A program made the position numbers and the translations under genes. From Planctomycetota bacterium (GTDB lineage Bacteria; Planctomycetota; SZUA-567; H5-PLA8), in NCBI GenBank assembly GCA_023150555.1, contig JAKLKQ010000038.1, forward strand, positions 1-61,451: a DNA stretch of 61,451 nucleotides. Reading direction: 5' to 3'. The notes below the pieces were generated by a model. It saw only the letters and a list, made by a program, of their open reading frames with translations. It did no database searches and was not told the DNA's origin. Shown piece by piece: positions 33,131 to 42,110 of the stretch (position 1 is its first letter; each line of letters starts with the position of its first letter).

Positions 33131-36100
33131 CTATTCGCCCAACTTCAGGGCCTGGTTGGTATACCACTCTTTCCAGACCTTAGATTGGGCGGGGAACTTC
33201 TCGCGCGAAAGTTCCATCAGCGCCCAGTGCGCTTCCTTCTTGGCCTTCTCCTCGCCACCTTCGAGCACGCGGATCAGCGCCGGAACGGAACTCATGCCGC
33301 GCTGAACCAGGGCCATGGCGGCGATGCTGCGCAGGTCTTTGTCGCTTTCGTCGAGCCCGCGGATCAGTTCCTCCTCCGGTTCGCGGCCAGGCTTGCGGGC
33401 AAGGACTTCCAGGCGGCTGCGCTGGCGCTGAAAGACCGGATCGTCGGCGCGGTACTTGGGATCGGACAGTGTCGAGAGTGGGCGATTATCCCTGGGCGGC
33501 GCGTGTTCCTCGGGGCTCTCGGTCGTCTCGACCGGCGGCGGAGCCTTCACCTCCGCCGGTTGCTTCAATTCCGTGCTTGCCGTCTCGTTGCCGACGCTGA
33601 CGGGCTCCGGTTCAGTACCGTGCTTGGGTTCCTCGACCTTGGGCGCCGGCGGTGGCAGCTCGACCTTGGGCGTCGGCGGCGGCAGCAGCGCGCCTTCGGG
33701 TCCGACCTTGGGCGGCTTGGCCTGGCTGCTGGATTCGTCTTCGCCGGTATTGCGCGTCTTGACCTCGACTTCGGGTTCGGCTTCGTGGCCCTTGGGCATG
33801 GACGGGTCGGAGATCAGCACGGTTACTACGGCCGGGAGGCTGGTCAGGCGCCCGTCGCTGACCATCACGACAAAACGGTACGTACCCGGCACGCTGACAT
33901 TGAAGCCCAGGCGCTGGAGGGACAGCGCGTCTTCGCGCAATCCCAGGTCCTGTCCGGAGACCTGCTTCCAGCCGAAAAACTTGTCCTTGGCGTTGGCCGG
34001 GAAGAAGCTGTTGGACGCGTCCAGGATCACGGTGTCGGCGCAGCGGGCCGAGCCGGCGACGGCGTTCTTGCGGATGGTCGCTTCCTTCACCATGGCGATC
34101 GGCAATTCGCCCGCCGGCAGCACGACGACGGTGGCCGTCGCCGGCTCGCTTTCGGCCCGGCCGTCGCTGACGACCAGCTGCCAGACCATGCGGCCGCCGC
34201 GAGCGGGCACGAAACGCAGGCGCGCGCCTTCCTGCGCCTGTTGCTCGGGCCGGTCGCCTTCCAACTGCTTCCAGCGGTAGGTCAGCGGCTGGGGCGCGTT
34301 GTCCGGGTCGGTGGATGCCGAACCGTCCAGCACGACGAGCGTGCGCTCCTCGACGGCCAGCGGCTTGTTGGTCGAGACGACGTGGAAGAGTTTCAGGAGA
34401 TCGGCGCCATTGCGCAAGTCGACCTCGGTGACGCCGGCCAGGGCCAGGGCGCGGGCCTGCGGCGCGGCGTTGGCGGCGCGGGTCTTCACGGTGGCGGTGG
34501 CGGGCGCGCTCCAGACGTCGCGGTCGTCGCGGACCTTCAGCTGGAAAACGTACTCGCCGTCGGAGGGCAACTTGACCTTCACGCTCTGCTTGCCCGTGCC
34601 GCGCCAGGGGAACTTCACCTTCGCCTCGGGCGGCGTGGAGACCACGGACCACTCGTAGCGCAAGCGATTGCCCTTGGAGCCCGAGCCATCCAGCAGGATC
34701 TCTTCGCCCGCGGGCCCCGCTTCGATGTCCGCGATCACGGCCTGGGGCGCATCGAGCACCTCGAAGCGCACCTGCACCGGTTTGCTCTTGGCGCTGCCGT
34801 TGTCCGCGCGCACCTCAACGACGTACGTCCCGGCCTTCTCGGGCTTGACCGTCAGGTTCGGGCCGTGTTCTTCGCCCAGCGCCAGTTCGGGGCCTTCGAC
34901 CTGCCGCCAGTGGTAGCTGAGTTCGCCGTGCTTGGGATCGATGCTGCGCGACGCGTCGAGCACCACATCGGTGCCGGCGCCGAAAGGCCCGCGGTCCTTC
35001 AGTTCCAGCCGCGCCTCGGGTGGCTCGACGGCTTCCTTCCCCTGCGAGACTTCGACGGTCACCTTCACCGGCGCGCTTTCCGCCTTATTCTCGTCGGCCG
35101 CCAGGACCAGGAAGACGTAGGAGCCCGGCTCGGTGGCGGTGAAGCGCAGCGTCCTGCCGTGGAGGTCTTCGTCGCTGAGTTTCAGGTCCGGAGCGCCGTC
35201 GCGCGCCTGGACCCAGGCGTAATTGACCTTGCGGCCTTCGATCTCGGGGGCCTCCAGCACGACTTCTTCGCCGGTCTGGGCCTTGCGGGGGCCTTTCACT
35301 TCACCCAGTACCAGGGCGCTCGCGGCCTTCTCGACGTCGATCTCGAAGACAAACGGCAGGCTGGCCTTGTCGCCTTCCTTGACGATCAGCTGCACGCGCA
35401 GCGCGCCCTGGCGTTTGAGTTTGAGCTTGAGCTTCGGACCGTCGATGCCGCCAACGGGCTCCGCGGCCTCGCGGTCGTCGATGCTCCAGAAAAAGCGCAG
35501 CTTCTGGCTGCCGGCGCTGTCGGAGCTCTCGCTGCCGTCTACCGTTATCGTCTCGCCGACCTTTGCGTTACGAGGCGCGCGGCCGCCGGCGACCGGCACA
35601 CCTTCGGGCTTGGACGCGGGCTCCGGTTCGACCGAATCGGTCTTCACAGCGGGCTCGGGTTTCTCCACGACCTCGGGCTTCTCTGCGGGCTCGGGCTTCT
35701 CCACGACCTCGGGCTTCTCTGCAGGCTCGGGCTTCTCCACGACCTCGGGCTTCTCTGCAGACTCGGGTTTCTCCACGACCTCGGGCTTCTCTGCAGACTC
35801 GGGTTTCTCCACGACCTCGGGCTTCTCGGGACCCTTGGGCGTTTCGGGGGCCTGCTCGATCGCGGTCTTGGCCGCCTGGGTCAGGTTGGATTCGGGATCG
35901 GCGACCTCTGGCTTCTTGGGCGCGGGCGCAACGGAGACCACCAGCGACTGATCCTTGTTGGTGTTGGTATTCAGCCCGTCGCTGACGATCAGGCCCACGC
36001 GGTATTCGCCGGGTTCGACGGGCGTAAAGCTCCACTCGGACTCCTTTTCGCCGGGCACCGGCCCCGGAATCGGTGGCGTGTTTTCCTCGCCGGGCAGCCG

Positions 36101-37891
36101 CACCTGCCGCCAGACGAACGTAAGCGGCTTGTGCTCGGGATCGTAGGACTTGGCGCCGCTGAAGGTGACGCGCTCGCCGACGGTGCCCTTTTGCGGACCG
36201 TCGAGGACGGCGGTGGGCGGGCTGTTCTTGGCCTCGGTGACGGCGACCTGCACGAGCTCGGACTCGGTGGAGGAACTGCGGTCGCTTGCGATGGCCTTGA
36301 AGGTGTAGACCTGCGCCTTCTCGGGCGTGAAGACGAGCGGGTTGGACTTCAGCACGGCCTCGGGCAGCTTGAAATCGGGCGGGCTCTGGACCTTCCACTC
36401 GACGGCGACCGGGTCCTGGTTCGGATCGCTGACCTTCGCGACGATGCGCACTTCCTGGCCGGTGAAGCATTCGACCGAGCGCTTCAATTCGTCGAAGACC
36501 GGCGACTTGTTGCCTTCCTCGACCTCGACGACGGCAGTCTCTTGGTGCTCGCCGCCCTTGCCGTCGGAGACAACCAGCAGGATGCCGAACTTGCCGGGTT
36601 TCTCCGGAATGAACTGCATCTCCGCAGGGTTGCCGTCGGTGACCCAGTACTTGCCCGGATTCTGGTGCTCGCGGGACCAGCCCCACTTGAACTCAAGCTT
36701 GTCCTCGTCGGCGTCCTTGGACTTGCTGCCGTCGAGCTTGACCGGCTTCCCGACTTCGCCCTTGGGCGTGAGGACGGTCAGGACCGCGACCGGCGAACGG
36801 TTCCCGCCGACGACGTCGAAGATCAGCGGCCTGCTGACGGCCTCGCGCTGATTCTTGCCCTTGCCGGCCGTGACGATCAACTCGAAGGTGTACGTCCCAG
36901 GTTCCTCGGGCCGTGCAATCCAGACCGGCTGCGAAAAAGCTTTGCGGAAGTCGTCACCGGCCTTGACCTTTTCGCAGTAGAAGGTGCGGATCTTGACCGG
37001 ATCCTTGTCGCTCTGCCGCCAAAGGTACGTCAGCGGCTCGCCCATGGGATCCGTGGCGCCGGTGCCATCCAGCACCAGGTCTTCGCCCATCTTGGCCATG
37101 CGGCGCGTCTTGGTGAACCGCGGCAGCACCGGCGGGTCGCCGGCAGGCGGCGGCATGACGTGGCCGTCGTCGATGTCCTTGTAGGGGATCTCGACGACCT
37201 TGATCTCCTCGAGCTGCACGATCTGAGGCGCAACATTCACAGCCGCGACCGAGATCTTCACCTGCTTCGGCTCGCTCCACTCGCCCTTGTCGTCCTGCAC
37301 CAGCAGTTCGAAGATGTACTCGCCCGCCTTGAGCGGCTTGAAGCGGAAGACGCGGTCGGTCAGCTCCTTTGCGGCCAGCTCCTTGCCGGTCTCGTCCTGA
37401 AGCTTGCCGTCTTTGGGCCCGGAGAGAAGAGTCCACTTGTAGGCGGCGATCTTGCCGTCGGCATCCGTGCTGTTGCCGCCGTTGACGACTATAAGCTGGT
37501 CGAGGGTGTACTTCTCGTTGGCGCCCGGATCGGCAAAAGGCTTGCGGTTGGTGGGTTTCACGTCGCGCACCACCTGCGCCATGCTGGTGTCCTTGCCGTC
37601 CGAGACGCGGATCACGAAGACGTACCGACCCGGCTTGGTCGGGAAGAAGTGCGCGTGCGGCGTGCGGGCGTTGTGGATCTGGACTTTCGGGCCGTCGGTC
37701 TGCTGCCACTCATAGGTGAGCGGATCGTCTTCCTTGTCGGTGGCGTTGACGTCGAGCGTGACCTTCCACTTCTCGCGGTCGTCGCCTTCGCCCGGCGTCT
37801 CCGCACGGGCGCCCGAGGTCCAGCCGAACAGCGCGCCGCAAGCCAGAGCCAGCAGCACGGTGCAAGGCACGCGTCGAGATCTTCCCATCAT
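33131..37891 (-). CDS. Giant secreted PKD-repeat protein
   Basis: 1586 aa from ATG at 37891, preceded by GGGGAGG. Signal peptide (VPCTVLLALACGALFGWTSGARA), then around a dozen PKD/Ig-like domains recognisable from repeats of D-x-x-L-x-Y-x-W-x-Q and P-G-x-Y-x-F-x-L-x-V-x-D-G. A 12-residue repeat rich in E-K-P (VVEKPESAEKPE) separates two PKD blocks near residue 700. The C-terminal ~120 residues look like HEAT repeats (SIAAMALVQRGMSSVPALIRVLEGG). No sortase or outer-membrane anchor is seen. Likely a cell-envelope adhesin or scaffold. Same strand as the upstream zinc-motif gene, 50 bp away. Confidence 0.88.
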   Translation of the reverse strand: MMGRSRRVPCTVLLALACGALFGWTSGARAETPGEGDDREKWKVTLDVNATDKEDDPLTYEWQQTDGPKVQIHNARTPHAHFFPTKPGRYVFVIRVSDGKDTSMAQVVRDVKPTNRKPFADPGANEKYTLDQLIVVNGGNSTDADGKIAAYKWTLLSGPKDGKLQDETGKELAAKELTDRVFRFKPLKAGEYIFELLVQDDKGEWSEPKQVKISVAAVNVAPQIVQLEEIKVVEIPYKDIDDGHVMPPPAGDPPVLPRFTKTRRMAKMGEDLVLDGTGATDPMGEPLTYLWRQSDKDPVKIRTFYCEKVKAGDDFRKAFSQPVWIARPEEPGTYTFELIVTAGKGKNQREAVSRPLIFDVVGGNRSPVAVLTVLTPKGEVGKPVKLDGSKSKDADEDKLEFKWGWSREHQNPGKYWVTDGNPAEMQFIPEKPGKFGILLVVSDGKGGEHQETAVVEVEEGNKSPVFDELKRSVECFTGQEVRIVAKVSDPNQDPVAVEWKVQSPPDFKLPEAVLKSNPLVFTPEKAQVYTFKAIASDRSSSTESELVQVAVTEAKNSPPTAVLDGPQKGTVGERVTFSGAKSYDPEHKPLTFVWRQVRLPGEENTPPIPGPVPGEKESEWSFTPVEPGEYRVGLIVSDGLNTNTNKDQSLVVSVAPAPKKPEVADPESNLTQAAKTAIEQAPETPKGPEKPEVVEKPESAEKPEVVEKPESAEKPEVVEKPEPAEKPEVVEKPEPAEKPEVVEKPEPAVKTDSVEPEPASKPEGVPVAGGRAPRNAKVGETITVDGSESSDSAGSQKLRFFWSIDDREAAEPVGGIDGPKLKLKLKRQGALRVQLIVKEGDKASLPFVFEIDVEKAASALVLGEVKGPRKAQTGEEVVLEAPEIEGRKVNYAWVQARDGAPDLKLSDEDLHGRTLRFTATEPGSYVFLVLAADENKAESAPVKVTVEVSQGKEAVEPPEARLELKDRGPFGAGTDVVLDASRSIDPKHGELSYHWRQVEGPELALGEEHGPNLTVKPEKAGTYVVEVRADNGSAKSKPVQVRFEVLDAPQAVIADIEAGPAGEEILLDGSGSKGNRLRYEWSVVSTPPEAKVKFPWRGTGKQSVKVKLPSDGEYVFQLKVRDDRDVWSAPATATVKTRAANAAPQARALALAGVTEVDLRNGADLLKLFHVVSTNKPLAVEERTLVVLDGSASTDPDNAPQPLTYRWKQLEGDRPEQQAQEGARLRFVPARGGRMVWQLVVSDGRAESEPATATVVVLPAGELPIAMVKEATIRKNAVAGSARCADTVILDASNSFFPANAKDKFFGWKQVSGQDLGLREDALSLQRLGFNVSVPGTYRFVVMVSDGRLTSLPAVVTVLISDPSMPKGHEAEPEVEVKTRNTGEDESSSQAKPPKVGPEGALLPPPTPKVELPPPAPKVEEPKHGTEPEPVSVGNETASTELKQPAEVKAPPPVETTESPEEHAPPRDNRPLSTLSDPKYRADDPVFQRQRSRLEVLARKPGREPEEELIRGLDESDKDLRSIAAMALVQRGMSSVPALIRVLEGGEEKAKKEAHWALMELSREKFPAQSKVWKEWYTNQALKLGE
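35654..35830 (-). repeat. 36-bp coding tandem repeat (5 units)
   Basis: Five 36-bp units starting near 35654, 35690, 35726, 35762 and 35798. They encode VVEKPE(S/P)AEKPE in the PKD protein. The first unit (3' in the gene) has diverged (ends AVKTD). Confidence 0.9.
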
Positions 37892-37941
37892 GGCATGGTC
37901 CTCCCCGGGCGCTCGCCGCGTCGAACGATCGCGCGGCGGCC

Positions 37942-38598
37942 TCAGCCCGTAACGCCGGCCTCGGCCGCAGAGATGCCGGCCGCCGTGGCCGGGCTTCCGT
38001 CCGCGGCTGCCGCGTCGTCCTCGCTGGTTTCTGCTACTTCGGCTGTTTCGCCGTCCGCCTCGTCCCCGTCTTCCTGCGCCTTCTTCTCGGGCGGCGGTGC
38101 GATGCCCAACAGCTGCCCCAATTCCTCGCTGACGGCGCCGATCTCGTTTTCGTCGATGTCCGGCTGCACGACCGCGTGCTTCTCGCCGCCCTTGCGCGCG
38201 GCGAAGACCAGGACCTCGCTGCCGTCGTCTCGCTTTTCCGAACCGTCCAGCTTGAAGACCTTCTTGCGCGTCAGCATCAGGGCCAGCACGTAGCGGAAGG
38301 CGATGCGCTTGGCGTCGGTGTCCCCGTCCAGGCGGCGGAAGAAGTCGAGCACCGAGTCGAGGTCCACCTTCGGGCGCGCGTCTTCCTCCTCGGCGTCCGG
38401 CACGGTCGTCTTCCAGTAGGAATAGACGTTCTCGGGCCGCCGGTCTTGAAAGCAGCTCAGGCAGAAGTCCCGGCGCTCGAAGCCTTCGGCTCGCACGAAG
38501 ATCGCCGAGAAGTACGACGCTCCGATTCCGAACTTGGCCTCGCACAATTGGCACGTCAGGTTGGACTTCGCAATATTCCATTCCTGCTTGTCGGTCAC
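37942..38598 (-). CDS. Zinc-motif protein, unknown function
   Basis: 218 aa from GTG at 38598 with AAGGAG 6 nt upstream. Two CxxC pairs (CQLCEAKF and CLSCFQ, ~30 residues apart) suggest a zinc site in the first 60 residues. The next ~90 residues are a soluble domain (SVLDFFRRLDGDTDAKRIAFRYVLALMLTRKK), and the last 60 are acidic and Ala-rich. I recognise this as a type of conserved hypothetical in planctomycetes, but no function is known. Upstream of the PKD gene on the same strand. Confidence 0.75.
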   Translation of the reverse strand: MTDKQEWNIAKSNLTCQLCEAKFGIGASYFSAIFVRAEGFERRDFCLSCFQDRRPENVYSYWKTTVPDAEEEDARPKVDLDSVLDFFRRLDGDTDAKRIAFRYVLALMLTRKKVFKLDGSEKRDDGSEVLVFAARKGGEKHAVVQPDIDENEIGAVSEELGQLLGIAPPPEKKAQEDGDEADGETAEVAETSEDDAAAADGSPATAAGISAAEAGVTG

Positions 38599-38875
38599 GC
38601 TGACTCCTTAATCCCCCTGCCCAGCAACGCGCTAGCCCTTGTTTCAGCCGTCCTCGATGCTCAAAGCCTATAACACGCTTCACCTTAACAACGTCTCGTC
38701 CGGCGTGGAGTGGGACCTTGAGCAGCGGATCACCGATTCTCGATTCCCGCGCTCGTAAGTCAAGCCTCGGGAATTTCTTATTGCGGTTTTGAGCAGACTT
38801 TTAAGGATAATTTTAGGATTCCGACAGCCCCCAGGAACAATACCGCATTCACGTCGGCATGTTCAAGCGAGCGAA

Positions 38876-39781
38876 TCATTCGTCGTCGAAGGACTCGCGC
38901 ATCGCGCGGGCGATCTCGAGCATGCGCTCCTTGGGCCGCTTGCTGACGACCGTGCAGAGCATGCGCCCGTCGGCGGTCTTGAAGCAGACGACGCGGAAGC
39001 GGTCGTGGTCGGCGAAGTAGTAGTCCTTGCCCCGGTAGTCCATCCGGTTTTCGCTGCTGGGCGTCTCTTCGGGCCAGGGGTGCATCAGCAGCGTCACGGG
39101 CTGCTCTTCGGGCTGCTGGGCGGCGAGCTTCACGTACACGCCGTCGGGCACGTGGAAGTGCTGGTCGCGCGCCATCTGCCCCAGCGTGCCGCCGTCGAAG
39201 TGCGCGCGCCCCACGCTGACGGGCGTCAGTTCCATCTTGTCGAGCGCCGAGAGGTCCTTCGCATCGAAGTCGATCTCGCGCTTCAGCGCGTCCTTCAGGT
39301 CCGCGGTGTCCTTCACCTTCACCGCGAACTCGACCGGCTCGGCCTCGGCGCGTTCGGCCGCCGAAGTACACGCCTGCATGTAGGGGCATTCGCGGCCGAG
39401 CAGGCCCAATTCGACGAAGGCAAAGCCCGTCACCAGCGCCATCAGCGCGGCCGCGGCCATCAGCAGGGGCGAAGCGCTGCGGCGGCGCGGCAGGCGCAGC
39501 GGCGGCGGGGCTTCGACGCGCTTCGTCTCGCGCCCAGCGTGTGCGTCCAGGCTGGCGCGCAGGCAATCGCGCAGGTTTGCGGGCAGCGGCACGTCGGCGC
39601 AGCGCTTGCGCAGCAAGGCGTGGAACTGCCGTTGGGCCTCGAAGGTGGCGGCCAGCTCGGGCGAAGCGCGCAGCGCGGCCTCGACCCGTTCGGCACAAGG
39701 CGCCTCGAGTTCCCCGTCGAGGTAGGCTTGGCAGAGCGCCAAGGCCTCTTCCGGCGTGAGGGCGTTCGGTTCGTACGTCAT
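38876..39781 (-). CDS. Putative anti-sigma factor
   Basis: 301 aa. An N-terminal helical domain (LTPEEALALCQAYLDGELEAPCAERVEAAL) like the sigma-binding part of zinc-type anti-sigma factors, though the classic HxxxCxxC is not clear. One membrane helix near residues 105-128 and a ~170-residue extracytoplasmic domain follow. Its start overlaps the stop of the ECF sigma gene by 4 bp (ATGA), the standard sigma/anti-sigma arrangement, so function is mainly inferred from context. Confidence 0.8.
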   Translation of the reverse strand: MTYEPNALTPEEALALCQAYLDGELEAPCAERVEAALRASPELAATFEAQRQFHALLRKRCADVPLPANLRDCLRASLDAHAGRETKRVEAPPPLRLPRRRSASPLLMAAAALMALVTGFAFVELGLLGRECPYMQACTSAAERAEAEPVEFAVKVKDTADLKDALKREIDFDAKDLSALDKMELTPVSVGRAHFDGGTLGQMARDQHFHVPDGVYVKLAAQQPEEQPVTLLMHPWPEETPSSENRMDYRGKDYYFADHDRFRVVCFKTADGRMLCTVVSKRPKERMLEIARAMRESFDDE

Positions 39782-40449
39782 GCCTCAGCGCCTCCGAAGC
39801 CGCGCGACCGAGCGAAGGCGGCCAGCTCCTCCTGGAGCTGCCTGCGCGCGCGGAAAAGCCGCGACATCACCGTCCCGATGGGCACACCCAGCGCCTCGGC
39901 CGTCTCCTGGTAGCTCAGGTCGCCCAGCGTCACCAGCATCAGCACGTCGCGCTGGTCGTCGCCCAGGCGGTCGAGCGCGCGCTTGAACTCGTCCTCGACC
40001 AGATCCGGGTACAGCGCGTTCCAGTCGACCTTCGCCGCATCGGGCGAAGGCGCACCGTCCGGCGGCGGCTCGGGCGCGGCCAGGACCTCGTTGCCCGAGA
40101 AGTCCACCGTGGCCTCGCGCGCTTTCGCACTTCGGCGCTCGTTGCGGTGCAGAAAGGTCATGATCTGAAAGAGCCATGCCTTGAAGTTCGTCCCCAGCTC
40201 GAAGCGGTCGAAGTTCTGCCAGGCGCGCACAAAAGTCTCCTGCACCAGGTCTTCGGCGCGCGCGGCGTTGCGCGTCATGCGCAGGGCCGCGGCATGCAGG
40301 ACCTCGGCCAGCGGCAGGGCCACGGCTTCGAACTGCGCCCGGCGTTCCTCGGGGTTCTGCGAAGGCCGCACGCGGCGGTCGGGCTTGCTTCCGCCCGGAG
40401 GCACCCGAGGCCTCCCTCCAATGGACACCCCCGACGGCCCCTGCCCCAT
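39778..40449 (-). CDS. ECF RNA polymerase sigma factor
   Basis: 223 aa. Region 2 (ALRMTRNAARAEDLVQETFVRAWQNFDRF...NFKAWLFQIMTF) and region 4 (LDRLGDDQRDVLMLVTLGDLSYQETAEALGVPIGTVMSRLFRARRQL) are both clear. ATG at 40449 is preceded by GGAAAGGA; the frame is open further to a GTG at 40500. The anti-sigma gene overlaps its 3' end. Its regulon probably includes itself; the stimulus is unknown. Confidence 0.93.
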   Translation of the reverse strand: MGQGPSGVSIGGRPRVPPGGSKPDRRVRPSQNPEERRAQFEAVALPLAEVLHAAALRMTRNAARAEDLVQETFVRAWQNFDRFELGTNFKAWLFQIMTFLHRNERRSAKAREATVDFSGNEVLAAPEPPPDGAPSPDAAKVDWNALYPDLVEDEFKRALDRLGDDQRDVLMLVTLGDLSYQETAEALGVPIGTVMSRLFRARRQLQEELAAFARSRGFGGAEA

Positions 40450-40712
40450 GGGTCCTTTCCGGGCGCACAACGCCGCCGCACGGCTGCGTCGTGTCGCCAC
40501 AACTGTAATGGCTTTGGCTGGTTACATTATTCCCGCTGCACGCCGAAATTCCAGCTCCGGGCGTCCGAAGAAGCTGAAAATTCCCTGGTTCAAGAGTGGG
40601 TGACATTTGTCTAATACTTTGGTAAACAAGAGGTAAGGCGGTCCAAGGCCGGAACGGCCCGCCGCCCGGCCATCCGCCGAGGTATGCAGTAGCCGGCAGG
40701 GGGATATCCCGA

Positions 40713-41795
40713 ATGCGTGTGCTGGTCTGGACCCTCACCTGCGCGTTGGCTGCCGGTCTGCCGGTGCATCCCGCCGCCGCCGCCGAAAGCCAGGGTGAGG
40801 GCGAGAAGGAGCTCGAGACCGAGGCCGCACCATCAGACTTCCGCGAAATCATTCCCGAGCAGGAAGAGGCCGTTAAAAAGGCCGTGGAGTGGCTTGCCAA
40901 GCAGCAGAGCCGCGACGGCAGCTGGTCCGGCACCAACGGACAGAACTACCCCTGCGCGATGACCGGGCTCGCCGGCCTGGCGCTGTTGAGCCAAGGCACC
41001 ACGCCCGGCCGCGGCCTATACGGCCAGAACGTGATGCGCGCCGTCGAATGGCTGCTGAAACAGCAGGACAAGAGCACCGGCATGATCTCCAACGCCGCAG
41101 ACGGGCGGAGCATGTACGGCCACGGCTTCGCGCTGACATTCCTCGCCGAATGCTACGGCATGATCCCGGCCGAGAACGAACTCAGCGCGCGGCTGAAGGA
41201 ATGCCTCGACAAGGGCGTAAAGCTGATCGCGCGGGCGCAGTCGCGCCTGGGCGGCTGGTACTACTCCCCCGACAGCGGCAACGACGAAGGCTCGGTCACC
41301 ATCACGCAGGTCCAGGCCCTGCGCGCCTGCCGCAACGTCGGCGTCGACGTGCCGTACAAGATCATCGACCGCGCCATCGATTACATCAAGAAGTCCCAGC
41401 AGCCCGACGGCGGCATCGCGTACCGCGTCGGCATGAGCGGCTCGCGGCCGGCCCTGAGCGCCGCGGGCGCCGAACTCCTGATGATGGCGGGGCTCTACGA
41501 GGACAAGGCCACGCGCAAGGCGCTGGCCTATCTGCGCACGAACATCACCGCCGGCAGCACCCAGGGGCAGCACGACAGCTACACGACCTTCTACACCGCG
41601 CAGGCCCTGCACCAGATCCAGGGCCGCCAATGGGCCGACTACTTCACCCAGCGCCGCGCGCGCTACCTCCGCGAGCAGAGCCGTGACGGCAGCTGGCGCT
41701 ACACCGGGTGGGGATCGGGGCCGGTCTTCGACACCGCCATCGCCGTGATCGTGCTCTCGCTGCCCTACGAATACCTGCCCATCTACCAGCGCTGA
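40713..41795 (+). CDS. Secreted squalene-cyclase/prenyltransferase-repeat protein
   Basis: 360 aa. Signal peptide (VLVWTLTCALAAGLPVHPAAAAE), then an alpha/alpha-barrel with QW-like motifs: QQSRDGSWSGT, QSRLGGWYYS, QQPDGGIAYR and QSRDGSWRYTGWG. This is the terpene-cyclase/prenyltransferase fold, but the catalytic DxDD of squalene-hopene cyclase is absent, so it is probably a periplasmic non-cyclase. Many planctomycete genomes have several such proteins. Divergent from the ECF sigma gene. Confidence 0.88.
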   Translation: MRVLVWTLTCALAAGLPVHPAAAAESQGEGEKELETEAAPSDFREIIPEQEEAVKKAVEWLAKQQSRDGSWSGTNGQNYPCAMTGLAGLALLSQGTTPGRGLYGQNVMRAVEWLLKQQDKSTGMISNAADGRSMYGHGFALTFLAECYGMIPAENELSARLKECLDKGVKLIARAQSRLGGWYYSPDSGNDEGSVTITQVQALRACRNVGVDVPYKIIDRAIDYIKKSQQPDGGIAYRVGMSGSRPALSAAGAELLMMAGLYEDKATRKALAYLRTNITAGSTQGQHDSYTTFYTAQALHQIQGRQWADYFTQRRARYLREQSRDGSWRYTGWGSGPVFDTAIAVIVLSLPYEYLPIYQR

Positions 41796-41821
41796 CGGCC
41801 GCGCCGCCGGCTCTTTATGCG

Positions 41822-41920
41822 ACGGTCCTGTGACACACGGTTGACGCGGACATGATGCGACTGTGACGCGGGCAGGACGCGGTTACGACACCGGCATAAC
41901 GCGGATATGACGCTTTGTCA
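41822..41920. repeat. 11-bp tandem repeat, 9 degenerate units
   Basis: Units begin at 41822, 41833, 41844, 41855, 41866, 41877, 41888, 41899 and 41910. Consensus is close to ACGCGGNNATG; five units start with ACGC, all start with A. It lies between the convergent squalene-cyclase-repeat and D-aminoacylase genes. Period was counted directly. Confidence 0.7.
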
Positions 41921-41990
41921 CAGGCGAGCGCGCCAAAATCCCAGCACCTCGGATGTATCTTTTCTATCGAGAATCAACATAGTGCATTCC

Positions 41991-42043
41991 TGTAAGTCCT
42001 TAGTGCACCGACGTGCAGCCGCATCGTGCAATAAGGACTTACA
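41991..42043. repeat. 12-bp-arm inverted repeat
   Basis: TGTAAGTCCTTA (41991-42002) and its exact complement TAAGGACTTACA (42032-42043). After one mismatch the arms continue with TGCA on both sides (16 of 17). No T-run on either side, so not an ordinary terminator. GTGCA occurs four times at 41982, 42003, 42013 and 42026. Confidence 0.8.
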
Positions 42044-42110
42044 CGATCGCCGCGCTCGCCACTGCACAGCGTGTAAAATTCGCAAAGCGTATTAGCCGGA
42101 GCGACGGGAA

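Noticed and set aside
33185..38293. 1702-codon open frame on the + strand
   Set aside because: Antisense shadow of the PKD gene in GC-rich DNA; the PKD frame has a signal peptide, domains and ribosome site.
37892..38683. N-terminal extension of the PKD frame up to 38683
   Set aside because: It overlaps the zinc-motif gene in another frame, and the signal peptide and ribosome site place the start at 37891.
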